Source of the DNA: Haematobia irritans
Taxonomy: Eukaryota > Arthropoda > Insecta > Diptera > Muscidae
Length of the DNA: 64,000 bases
Assembly (NCBI RefSeq): GCF_050003625.1
Contig: NC_134401.1
Location: 66,061,242-66,125,241, forward strand
Reading direction: 5' to 3'
Position numbers and translations under genes: made by a program
Part shown: one piece after another, positions 1-13,144 of the stretch
Layout of the letters: every line of letters starts with the position of its first letter
Numbering within the stretch: the stretch's first letter is position 1
The notes under the pieces: model-generated
Databases searched by the model: none
Told to the model about the DNA's origin: nothing
The model's input: the letters and a program-made list of their open reading frames with translations, nothing else

Positions 1-494
1 TATTAACTTATATCGTCCTTGATACCATCCAGCATCTTGCCGTCTAGGACTTGGTCCGGGAAACTTTTTTCGCACCTCTGAGTAGACACCAGACATTGCG
101 TTCTCAATTTCCCCCCATTTTTGCCTTGGAATCATACCGTCCAATGCTCCTTTATTAATAATAGCCATCACAAGGCTGTCTTTTGCAACTGAGGCAAACG
201 ATCTTTGATCCCGTTTAGAGGATGGCAGCTCATCCGTTGATCGTTCCCTTTTTCCAGCTTCAAGAATTCCTTGAGTCCATTTTAAGGAATCGCTTTGCTT
301 AGCCGACAACGTGCTTGGGTCGACTGATCCTAATTTCTTTAGGATAAGCAAAGCATTTCTTCGTTCCTTGAATCTCTTTCGAGAGGGATTGCCTCGTTTT
401 GATGTCGTCACCTTAGAAAAAGTTCGACTTGCCAAAGTGTCACCGCCACTCGACCCGTCTACAGGTCGACTAATTGGGCGTGACTCTTGGTCAG
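1..494 (-). mobile_element. LOA/I-group LINE fragment, ORF1 (copy A)
   Basis: On the minus strand this stretch matches ORF1 of the sense LOA-type LINE near 39.66-40.14 kb almost base for base. The match runs off the left window edge and stops at about 494, where unrelated sequence begins. The encoded part covers the N-terminal half of the nucleic-acid-binding ORF1 protein, up to the motif DAGWYQGRYKLI in the 40-kb copy. Only a fragment is present, with no promoter or ORF2. The sense-strand open frame at 311-709 is just the antisense shadow of this ORF1. Confidence 0.85.
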
Positions 495-1130
495 GCCATT
501 TTGGTACATTACATTTTGAGAATATAAATTCGAAAAATTTCGAGAAGTATTTATTATTGTCATTACAAGTTGGGCATTACAACTCACCGCAATGTAATGC
601 ACTGTGTAATTACAACTTTACTCCTGGTAATGTAAATTGTAATGAGATGTGGTTACCTAGTTTTTGCTGGGTACCTCTGCAAAATCTACCAAAACATCAA
701 AAAATCTAACAAACTACCAACCAATAAAAAATCTACTATTTCTGGTATAATTCTACCAACTTTGGCAACGTGTCTAACACCCAATTTAACTACTTGAATA
801 TTTAGAAGTAAATTTTCGTTCATAACTACAAGGTGCCCGAACTCCCATTTTCATATCTCCAGCATTTGGAAGACGATTACCAGTCTCTTGGTGTTGTGGG
901 TCGAAATCTTGATCTTATTGCAGCTTGCTGGTTTTGAGAAAATTTTCATTTTTAAGTTATTACTGATTTTCTACAGCAAAGCCTTTCGCCTTTTTTGTTT
1001 TTTGTTTTTTCAAACAAACTTGTCAAAAATGTATTGAGGATTTTTTTGAGGAATTTAAATTTAAATTGGGGATTTTTGGGGACGAAAACATCATAATTTC
1101 GGGACAAGAGTCAGAAAAATACTGGCAACA
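495..1130. other. Non-coding, possible hAT-like element end
   Basis: No credible gene. The stretch is AT-rich. Near its right side (about 1,120-1,132) it ends in TGGCAACACTG, the same terminus as the 8-bp-TSD hAT MITE that ends at 13,144, so part of it may be a related non-autonomous hAT element. I could not find its left end or a target duplication. Confidence 0.35.
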
Positions 1131-1137
1131 CTGCAGA

Positions 1138-1650
1138 GAGCCACAGAGAGAGAGTATAGAGAAAGAAAAAGAGATGTAAACTGGGAGGGTTGACGAACAC
1201 AGTTTTATGAGTTAATTTGTTTTGGTTATGCGCACTCTTTACTAATAAGCAGTCTAAGAGGAGTTGACGAACACTTTCATTAAGTTCGAGTTTTGCCGCT
1301 AAAATGAAAAATACTTTTAGCGGGAAAACTAGAATCTGTAAAAGCAGCATAACTTTTTGGCAAATTGTATTATAAATGGGCGGGGAATGATCCAATGCAA
1401 CAATTGATTTATGTTTCTTAAAATGAATTATTAAAGAAAAGGAGCTGTGAAAAAATGGTAATTTTAGCGCGATACCGGTCTTAAAGGTAAAAATTAAATG
1501 AAGTGCAAAATTATTCATTAATAAGAATTTATATTTATTTGTATTTCTAAATACGATCAATTTTATATGCAATAAAATGGTGTTAAATGCTAGTAAAAAG
1601 TAGTTCACTCCTAAATAAATGTATGTGTGGGTTGTAAAATTATTGTTATA
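1138..1650 (+). repeat. Degraded X-element fragment
   Basis: Short blocks are collinear with the X elements at 7.5-9.3 kb and 26.9-28.7 kb: the GAGAGAGTATAGAGAAAG block, the TTAAAATGAATTATTAAAG block and the GGTGTTAAATGCTAGTAAAAA block occur in the same order. The copy is diverged, lacks both ends and lacks the tRNA-like segments. A 207-residue antisense open frame across it has no recognisable domain and I do not call it a gene. Confidence 0.6.
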
Positions 1651-1656
1651 TATATA

Positions 1657-2815
<1,159 letters not shown>

Positions 2816-2984
2816 TGAATGTTTTTATATAAATATATATTTTTAGCTGATAGAAAAATCTTATCGAAGATGTTGAAGAAAAGCTCAAGGTTTTATTTTG
2901 AAAAACGCTTACCTATAAAACTTGCACAAATCATAGAATAGTAGCTGAAAAGCCCGGAAGATTATTGTCAAGAGACAGATTTTT

Positions 2985-3225
2985 AAAGAAAATAAAATTT
3001 TGCAAAAATTTTCTATAGAAATAAAATTTTGCAAAAAATTTTACAGAAAAAAAATTTTGCAAAATTTTTTCTATAGAAATAAAATTTTGCAAAAAATTCC
3101 CATAGAAATAAAATTTTTACAAAAATTTCAATTGAAATAAAATGTTGACAAAATTTTCTATAAAAATAATATTTTGAAAAAATTCTATATAGAAATAAAA
3201 TGACAACATTTTCTACCGAAATAAA
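2985..3225. repeat. AT-rich minisatellite, unit about 30 bp
   Basis: Seven or so degenerate tandem copies of a unit like TTTTCTATAGAAATAAAATT followed by TTGCAAAA. This is a common minisatellite type in muscid flies (recollection, not searched). Overlapping antisense frames rich in Phe/Lys/Ile are repeat translations. Nothing else is seen in 2,813-2,984 or in 3,226-3,477. Confidence 0.8.
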
Positions 3226-3477
3226 AAATCGATAATATAGAATCGCATTCTTTTTTTCGACTAAAACATTCTTGAAGTTCAATAAAATCCTGTTTTTGAC
3301 TATATCTTTTACAAAATCGAGATTTTCTTCCCACATGAACATGTCTGTTTTGCCATATTTGTAAAAGACTATTAGCAAATAAGGTTGATAAAGACTTTCT
3401 CAAAATATTAAAATATTTTGTCAAAGCTATTATACCATAAATCTCATATCGATTCAAAAATGTCTACACAAAAGGTA

Positions 3478-3562
3478 CTTAATCCTTCGCGGGGGTACTA
3501 CGGTACTGACCGGGGTGAAAAAGTATTGAAAAAAGTACTATAGTACTGCATTTTCCATCCCT
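3478..3562. mobile_element. Probable hAT element terminus
   Basis: A stretch with repeated GTACTACGGTACT / AGTACTATAGTACTGC motifs, ending in TTTTCCATCCCTG. An end of the form ...CATCCCTG (complement CAGGGATGG...) is typical of hAT terminal repeats. Only one end is seen, so the element boundaries are open. Confidence 0.45.
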
Positions 3563-3760
3563 GCAGTTACTACATGCTCATCCGAACGTTCATTTTCAAC
3601 AATGAAGAGATTAAAGACGTATCATAGAAATTCGACTAGCGAGAGTAGACTCAATGGATTGGCATTAATCTCGGTTCAGCGCCGAATAAATGTGCCGACT
3701 GAAGAAGTCATTGATTTATTTGCTGCCCAAAAAGCCCGTCGGCTCAATTTTATATTATAA
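3563..3760 (+). pseudogene. hAT transposase C-terminal dimerisation domain fragment
   Basis: A 65-codon open stretch to a TAA, with no usable start codon at its beginning. It contains CSSERSFSTMKRLKTYHR followed by SRLNGLALISVQR, the hallmark C-terminal hAT dimerisation motif (S-E-R-x-F-S, then R-L-x-x-L-A). The rest of the transposase, including the RNase-H-like catalytic part, is absent upstream, where a hAT-like terminus abuts it. This is a relic with no likely function. It is too short to stand out by length; the motif makes the call. Confidence 0.85.
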
Positions 3761-3761
3761 A

Positions 3762-4945
3762 ACAAGTAAGTAAAGTCTAAAGTCGGGCGGGGCCGACTAT
3801 ATTATACCATTCACCACCATGTAGACCAACATTTGTGTTGCAACTACTTCAAATTTGCTGGGAGCTATATAAAGGTTTGCATTTCCAGATACAAATACTT
3901 ATAATGGAGACAATTTTTTGTACTTCTACAAAATCTCTAGAATTAAAATTGAAACCGGCTAACTCCCTGGAATGAAACACAATGTTAGTAAACACATATA
4001 GGAAATATGAAGCGAGAGAAATTTTAATGTAATTATACAAAGAGCATTTATGATTTATCAGGCGATACTTATGTATTCGAGATATAGGACAATTTGAGTA
4101 ACATTTACAATTTTTGTTATTCAGCAGTGATGATTTTACAAGGATATTGGTTAGATCTTGCCAAGATATGTGGTCAAGTGTGGGTTGTGATATATTATTT
4201 GGTCACGTCGGGCGACTTGGAGCCTTATTTAAAACTCAACCGTTCTGTGGAAAGTCTGGCACAGTGTGTAGGATATGATTAAGATATGGGGAAATTATCA
4301 CAGAATTTTGTGTAATGTGTGGGAATTTTGGCCATATTTGTATAAACCGGAAAAACGAATATATGGAGGCTTTATCTAATTCTGAACCAAATTAGATCAA
4401 ACTTGACGCACTTAAATATCATATTAAATATATTCTCCGTGGAAACTATGCAGTCAATTGGAGGAAAATCCCATTGAAAATGGGTCTAAAATATGAAATA
4501 GTCTACCATATTTTCCCAACTCTGGTGTACATATAACGGGAGCTATATATAATCTGAACCGATTATCTCTGCAAAATTTCACGTAAGTGGGAGTTTAACT
4601 TTGGCCCCCGTGGTCATTTGAGTATAAATCGGGCGAAAGATATATATGGGAGCTATATTTAAATCTGAACCGATTTCAACCAAATTTGGCACACTTACCG
4701 GTACTGTTAAACGTACTCCTTGTGCAAAATTTGAACCAAATCACGGCAAAACTCTGGCTTTTGAGACCATATAAGTTCAAATCGGACGAAAGATATATAT
4801 GGGAGCTATATCTAATCGACTCAGAATTTAATTCTAAGACGATCGGTATACTAAACGATGGGTCTCAGACATTTCCTTCTTAGCGGTACATACAAATGTA
4901 CAAACTTATTATACCCTGTACCACAGTAGTGGTGAAGGGTATAAA
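3762..4945 (+). repeat. Fly interspersed repeat W (non-coding)
   Basis: Starts with AGTCTAAAGTCGGGCGGGGC and a TATTATACCATTCACCACCA block, and ends with ATACCCTGTACCACAGTAGT, partly inverted relative to the start (TTATACC[A/C]TTCACCAC on both sides). Inside, a unit around ATATGGGAGCTATAT...CTGAACCGATT recurs at least three times (4,540-4,570, 4,640-4,690, 4,790-4,830). No coding frame is supported. This repeat type is abundant in muscid genomes as I recall. Fragments recur at 24,836-25,050 and, reversed, at 25,942-26,005. Confidence 0.7.
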
Positions 4946-4959
4946 TATTGTATACATAC

Positions 4960-5352
4960 CTACACAAAAAAAAATATCACCAAAATATTTCCAATTAAAA
5001 AGTTAATTGAAGTTGAAAATTTTTTCAATTAATAAATTAATTGATACAATTAACTTTTTAATCATGATAGAAAATTAAGTTAATTAAGTCAATGATTGAA
5101 CATTTTAAAATTTTTAATTAAAAAATTAATTGATACAATTAACTTTTTAATCAAATTCGGAAGACTAATTCAGTTAAAAAAGTGCTGATTTTTTTTTTAA
5201 TTTTTAATGAAAAATGTATTTCAACCAATCATTTGTTAATCCAAATACAAACTTTAAGCCAATTCAGAAAGTAATTAAAAATAGTTACCTTTTTTAATTA
5301 ATAAATTATTTGAGTTTTGCAATCAACATCAATTAAATTTTTAATTGATTCA
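4960..5352. repeat. AT-rich repeat with recurring TTAATTGATACAATTAA motifs
   Basis: The block TTAATTGATACAATTAACTT recurs at about 5,038 and 5,127, amid many TTAATT/AATTAA palindromes. It looks like a non-autonomous AT-rich element into which, or beside which, the 5'-truncated CR1-like LINE was inserted at 5,353. No ends were defined and there is no gene. Confidence 0.5.
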
Positions 5353-6861
5353 GGCGATGTTGTGCATAGTTTCACCCTTGTGAAATCGAATGCTATGGGC
5401 TACGATGGCATTGACCCCCGGTTTCTGAAAATATTATTACCGATCTTATTACCATATATAACAAACTTATTTAACAGGATTATTTATACGGGTTCATTTC
5501 CTACAGCATGGAAACATAGCAAGATCATCCCATTACCGAAGAATTGCAACGAATATAGGCCGATATCTATCTTAAGTTTTCTTTCCAAAGTACTTAAAAA
5601 GATTATGTATAAGCAGGTATCTGATTATCTCTCTGACAATTCATTGCTCTTTGAGAAGCAATCTGGGTTCCGACCCAATCATAGTTGCATAACTGCCTTG
5701 ACTGATGTCTCAGAGGACATTAGATGTAACATGGAGAAAAGTGAGGTGACGATCCTGGTGTTGCTTGATCACTCTAAAGCATTTGACTCAGTTGATCACA
5801 AACTTCTTTGCGACAAACTTCTGAATATTTTTAAGTTTTCGTCTTGTGCGACACGGTTTATTTGGTCTTATTTATGTAATAGAACGCAATCTGTCTGTAG
5901 TAATGGGATGGTTTCAGAAGTTTTGTCCATAAATAAAGGGGTTCCACAGGGGTCAATTTTGGGTCCACTACTTTTCTCCATGTACACCAATGATTTACCG
6001 TGCCAACTTTCGTTCAGTAGGGTACACTTATATGCGGATGACGTCCAGTTGTATATTTCGAGCCCAGTTGCGGAACTAGATGATTGTATTTGCAAACTGA
6101 ACTTTGACTTATCTCAAATATACACTTGGGCGACGGCGAACGGGCTTTGCCTCAATCCTTCGAAATCGAAATACATCGCGATTGGTAGGAGGCATTCTAG
6201 TTCAATACCCTCTTTGGATGTTAGGATCAATAATGAACGCATTTTAAATGTTACGACTGCTAGGAATCTTGGCATTGTTTTTAATAACACCCTCACCTGG
6301 TCCAATCACATAAGTGCTGCAATCGGACAGGGTTATTCGAAGCTGAGGACACTTTGGTCGACTCATTATTACACTCCTCTTAGGGTAAGGTGTCTCTTGG
6401 CGAAATGTTATGTGATACCGGGGATTTTATATGGCGTTGAACTTTTTGCAAGCTGCGATTCGGTTAGTAGGCGCAGATTGAATGTATTTTTTAATAACGT
6501 TACGCGTTATGTCTATGGATTGAGACGACGCGACTCTGTCACACAATTCTCTCGCACTATATATGGAGTTTCGCTTGATGAACTAATGTCAATTAGGGGC
6601 CTTTTATTTCTACACAAGATAATACACTCGGAAGTTCCGGCATACCTATTCGATAGACTTAGATTTGCTCGTTCTAACAGGGGAAGAACACTTATACCAC
6701 TGGTGCATCGTACATTGGTCTCTGATTGGCAATTTTTCATATCATCCATACGTCTCTGGAATACACTTCCACATAATATTCAAACAACAAGTGACATTTT
6801 GCAATTTAAAAAGATATTATTTGATAATTTTCGCTTACAGCAGAGGATAAATTTCTATTGA
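5353..6861 (+). CDS. LINE reverse transcriptase, 5'-truncated ORF2
   Basis: Open for about 500 codons with no internal stop. From residue 13 of the frame that opens at 5,317, RT blocks follow in order: N-terminal fingers (NEYRPISILSFLSKVLKKIM), SGFRPNHSCITAL, the first catalytic block LLDHSKAFDSVDH near residue 150, GVPQGSILGPLLFSMY near 209, and the catalytic YADDVQLY near 238. The thumb and the C-terminal SLWNTLPHNIQ-type tail are present. The upstream ATG at 5,317 lies in the flanking repeat, so it is not a real start. All RT catalytic residues look intact, but without endonuclease or ORF1 the copy should be dead in cis. The clade (CR1/L2/Daphne-like) is a motif-level judgement. Confidence 0.85.
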   Translation, partial: GDVVHSFTLVKSNAMGYDGIDPRFLKILLPILLPYITNLFNRIIYTGSFPTAWKHSKIIPLPKNCNEYRPISILSFLSKVLKKIMYKQVSDYLSDNSLLFEKQSGFRPNHSCITALTDVSEDIRCNMEKSEVTILVLLDHSKAFDSVDHKLLCDKLLNIFKFSSCATRFIWSYLCNRTQSVCSNGMVSEVLSINKGVPQGSILGPLLFSMYTNDLPCQLSFSRVHLYADDVQLYISSPVAELDDCICKLNFDLSQIYTWATANGLCLNPSKSKYIAIGRRHSSSIPSLDVRINNERILNVTTARNLGIVFNNTLTWSNHISAAIGQGYSKLRTLWSTHYYTPLRVRCLLAKCYVIPGILYGVELFASCDSVSRRRLNVFFNNVTRYVYGLRRRDSVTQFSRTIYGVSLDELMSIRGLLFLHKIIHSEVPAYLFDRLRFARSNRGRTLIPLVHRTLVSDWQFFISSIRLWNTLPHNIQTTSDILQFKKILFDNFRLQQRINFY

Positions 6862-7351
6862 ATGCTACATTTATTTACTTTTTTATTTCACTTTTGATTA
6901 TTAATTTCTCGTTTTTTCATATTTGTTCATTTTTTATTGGTTTATTTTTTTTTTTCTTTTCTATTTATGGTTATTTTTTTTTTTTTTTGTTTTACCCTAT
7001 TTCTTACACCTTTCAATTTTTATTTACAATAGTGTAATTTTTATATCAATTCAATTTGTATCGTATATATTTTTTTTGTTTTGTTTTAATTTAATTTTTT
7101 TTTTTTTTTGTTTTAATATAATTTCTTTCAATTTTTTGTCTTTTCCATTTTTATATACATATGTTAAATTTTTTTTTTCTTCATGGATTCACAATATCAA
7201 ATGTAAATTTACCAAAACTTTTATTCTTAGGTATTATAATGTTATTATTTTATATTAAATGGATAATTGTAACATGTAACTGTAATTATAAGAATCTAAT
7301 ATTCTTGTTGTACATGTCATAAATAAAACAATCAATCAATCAAAAAAAAAA
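5353..7351 (+). mobile_element. CR1-like LINE, 5'-truncated (copy a)
   Basis: A non-LTR retrotransposon copy truncated upstream of the RT domain, as is usual after incomplete reverse transcription. It holds the RT frame, then a T-rich 3' untranslated region of about 490 bp, and ends in AATAAAACAATCAATCAATC plus a short A-run near 7,351. A short simple-repeat tail rather than a long poly(A) fits the CR1/L2 side of the LINE tree. The endonuclease and ORF1 are missing. Copies b (10.6-13.7 kb) and c (60.6-63.95 kb) belong to a related but different family. Confidence 0.85.
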
Positions 7352-7494
7352 TTTATATTAAAATGTTAAATATCAAATGTTTAACATGTACGGTGATTTA
7401 ATGATTCTTTATCTAAGTACATTTTAATTCAAGTAAAATCAATCAATGCGAAAAAACATTAAAGTCGATTTTTAGCAGTCAAAATTAATGTATA
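7352..7494. other. Short unassigned AT-rich stretch
   Basis: Non-coding. The sequence between the LINE tail and the X element shows no gene or clear repeat end. Confidence 0.4.
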
Positions 7495-8713
7495 CACTGT
7501 TAGAAAAATATGTTTTTCATATGTTCCTATATAAACAAAATGTGTTTCGGGCACGATTTTAAACCACAATATATTTAAGTGCGAACATGTAATTTTCCTA
7601 AACTAACACTAAATGTTTGGGACATCTATGTTAATATGTTAGAATATATTATGTTTGGGGCATGAATGTTTCATAAAAATCATATGTGTGAATACAAACA
7701 TATATAAATTTACAAATTTCAACTAAACATACATATGTTGTGATATTTTATTCAAAGCGACAGAGAGAGTATAGAGAGAAATAGAGATGGAAACCGGGAG
7801 AGTTGACGAAAGATATCAATATAACACAGCAAAAGAGTCAAAAGAGAACAATTTCTGTGAAACCGCTTGTATGTTGTTTCGGAAAACTGTTTTATGATAA
7901 GGCCAAAAATTTGATATGTTTAAGTCTAAATATTATTTAATTTGAATAAAGAGAATATACATTCTGAACCAAGAGAATAGACATTTGAAAAACAAACAGC
8001 TTATGTTTTCGCCTTGAGAGCAGCATTTTATGTATGTGTGGACATGTGTTTTGTTTATCATTTTGGCATTATTTTTTTCTTGGTTCGTTAAAAGAAATCA
8101 GGGGTCTTCATAAAAATAACGAAAGGGCACTATACTCTTTTTAGAGTTGGGACGGTAAAATGAAATAAGGAGGAAATAGTGAAAAATTACATAGTAAAAT
8201 GTAAAAAAACAAAGTTTAGTTTCACTTTATTAAAAAGTAGTCCACGAGGAGTTGACGGACACCATCAAATATAAAAGCGGGCATTAAGTTCGACTTTTAC
8301 AGCTAAAACAATTTAAAAAGTTTATTTTCTTTAAAATGAATTATTAAAGAAAAATAAAAGGAATTTTAGAGCGATGGTGTTAAATGCTGGTAAAAAACTG
8401 TTCACTCCTAAATAAATTTATGTTTATATTATAAAATTATGTATGTATGTTTATACTCGACTCCACGTTCTTCTTTTGTTAGTTTTTGAATTCCTTCTAA
8501 ATTTTAAAGTTTTGTACAAAAACAGTTTTTTATTACAAGATTGTTATTTTTGCAATAAAAAATAATATTTTATCCAAAAATCATTCAATTTCGTTTATAT
8601 CAAGCACTGTTACTGACTATAAATCTTTAATAACGCACATTTCGATGTTTCATTTAAAAAAATTAATATAGTATAAATATAAATGTGTAAATTAAAAAAA
8701 AAAAAAAAAATTT

Positions 8714-8788
8714 CGGTCGGAGCAGGGATTGAACCCACGACCCTTTGCATGCAAGGCAGACATGCTAACCACTGCTCCACGTGGCAAA
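8714..8788 (-). other. tRNA-like segment in X element (minus strand)
   Basis: Read on the minus strand it has a box-A-like GGAGCAGTGGTTAGCATG and a box-B-like GGGTTCAATCCC at tRNA-like spacing. It is not a functional tRNA: the acceptor ends do not pair properly and it lies inside a repeat. It could act as an internal Pol III promoter pointing left. The same segment is conserved in the other X copies. Confidence 0.6.
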
Positions 8789-8900
8789 CAAATGTATGTT
8801 TCTGTTAAATAATGTTATGTTTGCATGGGCTCGTGGGCGCTGCAAACTATGCTATATAAATGTAACTTAAAACGATAATTATCTACTGGTGACTATAACA

Positions 8901-8972
8901 GCTACGTAGCCCAGTGGATAGTGTGTTGGCTTACAAACTGTATGGTCCTCGGTTCGATTCTCCGTGCAGGCG
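8901..8972 (+). other. tRNA-like segment in X element (plus strand)
   Basis: Contains TAGCCCAGTGGATAG (box A-like) and GGTTCGATTCTCC (box B-like), about 113 bp right of the oppositely oriented tRNA-like segment. Together they form a divergent Pol III promoter-like pair. Clover-leaf closure is poor, so it is not called a tRNA gene. Confidence 0.6.
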
Positions 8973-9279
8973 AAAGGTAAAATTTAAAAAATTTATAAAA
9001 GTGAATAATTTCTTCAACATTATTTGTATTACAGAGAAAGGTGCCAATAACTAAAAAATTTCGTGGAAGTGAAAATTACGAGTATGTTAGGGAATGCACA
9101 ATCGTGTTTGGGAAAAATTCTTCCAAGCATATAATATTTTTGGCTCAAAATGCTTCCAAACATATAATATGTTCACATAAAACAAACATATTAATGTTTC
9201 GGCAGTATGCAATAATATATGTGCTTCCTGCAAAATATGTTTGGAACATATGTTAAAGAAGCGATTTTTTTTGAGGGTG

Positions 9280-9588
9280 TAGTTGAAAATCTAAAATCGA
9301 TTTTTCGATTATTTTTAGATTAATATTCGATTTCGACTTTTCTAGATTTTCATGCCAAAATAATCGTTTATTCGATCCCTAGTTCATCGCTAGCCGCTAC
9401 TTTTCCTAATATTTTTGGCATTAATTGACACGGAAAGGTGATGTTGGGATTAAGGAACTGATTGCAGCCTTATCGTTGAAAATTTCTAGAAAGTGGCACA
9501 AAAAGTGTCATAATCCATAAAAGGTGATACATTCATTTTAAATTCAATTCAAATTCAACACTTAAACGTTTTTATATCAGTGTATTAT
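9280..9588. other. Unassigned non-coding stretch
   Basis: AT-rich, with repeated AATCGATTTTTCGATT-like motifs on the left. No gene and no clear element ends. Confidence 0.4.
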
Positions 9589-10598
<1,010 letters not shown>

Positions 10599-12353
10599 CT
10601 ATTGTGGTAGCTTCGTCTTGAACAGCGCTGTGTTGTATATACGTTGAAGTTGATTGGGTAACTGATTCCAGAGACGAGTCGCATATATATAAAACTGCCG
10701 CTCAGATAACTGACTTCTGACTTCTATGTCGAGTCTGTATCAAATTGTTACCACGGTTGGATCTAGCGAATGTTAATCGTTCGTAGAGGTATGATGGTTC
10801 CTTTGTGTGTATAATTTTTGGAGGAATAACAGAGTTCTGAGTTGAACGTATTTGTCAAACGGGATACCAAAAATTTTGTTCGCAAAAAGTGTCACACTAT
10901 CATAACGTTTCAATCCGAAGACATAGCGGGCAATATTGTTGAACGTGGTTGTTAGTCTTTTTAAGTCGGTGGTGTTACATCCAGAGAAAATTTCACAACA
11001 ATACAACAAAGTAGGGAGGACATAGGATTTGGCCAACAGCAGTCTTATACGAAAAGGTGTAAACGCTTGAGTGTACCAAAGATTACGCAACATACCGTAT
11101 ATTTTACCACAGTTAGCATTAATATGATCAGACCAAGTCAAATTCTCATTAAAAGTTACTACAAGATTCTTCACTTTCTTCACAAGTTCTATTTGGCAGT
11201 TACCCAGAAATATGTTAACATTGCCCAGACTTGTGGATTTCTTATGAATCAAAATTGCCTTCGATTTATTGGGGTTCAGAGCTAGGCCATTTCCATTCGC
11301 CCAATCCAGGATCTTATTGACATCATTGTTAACATTCATTACGCACCTATCGATTGCATCAGTAGTGGTAGATGTATATAACTGGACATCATCACCATAC
11401 ATTCTTATGTTCGTATGTTCTAGCTGGTTCGGTAAATCATTCGAGTACATCGTATATAGCAAGGGTCCAAGTATGGACCCCTGAGGAACGCCCCTTTTTG
11501 TTGTCATCTGTGACGATGCATTGTTACCAGAAACGGTCAGTTGCTTTCTGTCTTCCAAGTAGCTAGACATTAATCGTACAGTAGATTCAGAGAATGAAAA
11601 CAAGTGGATGAGTTTAAAATACAAAGTCGGATAGTGGACAGTGTCAAAAGCTTTCGAATGATCTAACAGTACCAAAATAGAGACTTAATTTTTGTCAAGA
11701 TTGTTACGTATCGATTCTACAACGTCAACTAAGGCAGTGAGACAGCTATGCCTCGGTCTGAATCCAGATTGACGGTCAGTTATAATCTTATGTTCAGTTA
11801 AGTATTGGAGAATTTGTAGATTAACAAGTCTTTCAAACACTTTCGAGATAAATGGTAAAATCGCAATAGGACGGAATTCGTTGGCACCCTTTGGGACGGG
11901 TATAATTTTGGCCAGTTTCCATAGTGTTGGAAATGAACTAGTTGTTATAATAGTATTTATAATATGAGTAATGTATTTAAGTATACTCGGAATAATAAGC
12001 TTGACAAATTTAGGACAGATTTCATCAGTACCGACAGCGTTTGACTTTATTGTCATGATACTATTAAGTACCTCATTATCAAATACATGCCTTAGAGTAA
12101 AACCACGTTGAGAGGTGGACGTTACAGTTCGGGAACTATAGAAATTCACCTCTGGCATCGGTATATTTACAAACTTTTCATTAAGTACGTTGACATCCAA
12201 GTTCGAGTTATGATTAGTAGTCTTTGTAATGCCAATTTTCTTTATTTCGTTCCACGTCTTCCTTGTACTCGTAGCATTATTGAATTTGTTAGTATAAAAA
12301 ATCAGTTTCTCATGTTTAACCTTTCGAACTACATCTTTTCTGGCAGATTGAAA
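10599..12353 (-). pseudogene. CR1-like LINE RT, one in-frame stop and a frameshift
   Basis: The N-terminal RT (ANEFRPIAILPFISKVFE, SGFRPRHSCLTAL) runs from 12,200 to a TAA at 11,685-11,687. Three codons later the same frame continues with VLLDHSKAFDTVHY, GVPQGSILGPLLYTMY and the catalytic loop. That loop reads YGDD here, where copy c reads YADD. Copy c carries the identical in-frame TAA; an alignment with copy a suggests a Glu codon changed by one base. Near 10,815 a run of five A (coding strand) breaks the frame, and the real tail continues in another frame (SNRGNNLIQTRHRSQLSER and onwards). The copy is inactive as it stands. Confidence 0.85.
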
Positions 12354-12361
12354 GGTTGAGT

Positions 12362-13144
12362 CAGTGTTGCCAACTCCCCAAGGCCAAAAAGCACCAAAAA
12401 TATATTATAAATTCTAACCTACCACCTTCCACCACAAAATCGAAAATTAAATGCTCTACTAAAAAAAAAAAAAAAACAAAAAAAAAGCTTCCGAAGATGT
12501 ATTATAGAACTTTTAAGAAGTTAAGGTGGGTATTAAGATCAAGTTATAATAAAATTTTTAGCAAATATGCATAATTTTATGCCCTTTTCACTGATATAGT
12601 TTTCACTTTAGCGGCAAAACTCGAACTTAGTACTCACCATTATGAACCGCTATTCAAGTATACACTTTGATCAGTCTTAATGATTTTGTCCATTTCATTT
12701 TGATCAGTGATGTTTTTCAACTTTCAAAATATTAATACATGGAAGGAGTCTATTGCTTATTTCAGTTGCGCGTGCTTTTGTGAATTTAATACAAACGTTT
12801 TTAATTACATCTTTACCAAATTCAAAAATTCGACACTCATCGCTCGACTTTCCTACAGAATACCCTAAATAACAATATTAATTAAAAAATAATCAATACC
12901 AACTTCATAACAATCAAATTATAAATTTGAGTTTCTTCGGCTCTTGAAAGTCTAATCAAATTTTTGTATCAACTAAACTTAATACTGTTCAAAATAAAAA
13001 AAAGCACCAAAAGCACTAAATGAAAATGCCAGAAAGCACCAAGTTGGTGCTTTTTTTGAAAAAGCACCAAAAAGGCAATTTGGTGCTATTTAGAAATCAA
13101 AAAGCACTAAATTTGGCGCTAAAAGCACCAAATTGGCAACACTG
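12362..13144. mobile_element. hAT-type MITE, TIR CAGTGTTGCCAA
   Basis: Begins CAGTGTTGCCAA and ends TTGGCAACACTG, a perfect 12-bp inverted terminus. It is flanked by the 8-bp duplication GGTTGAGT at 12,354-12,361 and 13,145-13,152. An 8-bp TSD plus a CAG...CTG end defines the hAT superfamily. The 783-bp interior has no transposase but is full of AAAAGCACCAAA-like motifs, densest near the right end, and a long A-run near 12,462. It interrupts the LINE between endonuclease and RT, so it is the younger insertion. Confidence 0.92.

Larger units (their letters stand above)
7495..9279 (+). mobile_element. X element (CACTG-ended, non-autonomous), copy 1
   Basis: Starts CACTGTTAGAAAAAT and ends TTTTTTTGAGGGTG, imperfect inverted termini, flanked by TA on both sides (2-bp TSD). 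At 1,785 bp it has no transposase frame. Near 8.7-9.0 kb it carries two divergently oriented tRNA-like segments. Copies 2 (26.94-28.70 kb) and 3 (31.56-32.91 kb, inverted) share the same ends and the same tRNA-like pair, so those are integral parts and not later insertions. CAC-type ends with a 2-bp TSD suggest a CMC (CACTA/Mirage)-like DNA transposon; that class call is inference. Confidence 0.75.

Noticed and set aside
311..709. 132-residue sense open frame
   Set aside because: Antisense shadow of LOA ORF1 up to 494, then non-coding; no domain.
6923..7258. 111-residue Phe-rich frame with membrane-like composition
   Set aside because: Translation of the T-rich LINE 3' UTR.
8714..8972. Genuine tRNA genes
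   Set aside because: A and B boxes fit, but acceptor stems do not pair, the segments are parts of repeated X elements, and they recur in all copies.
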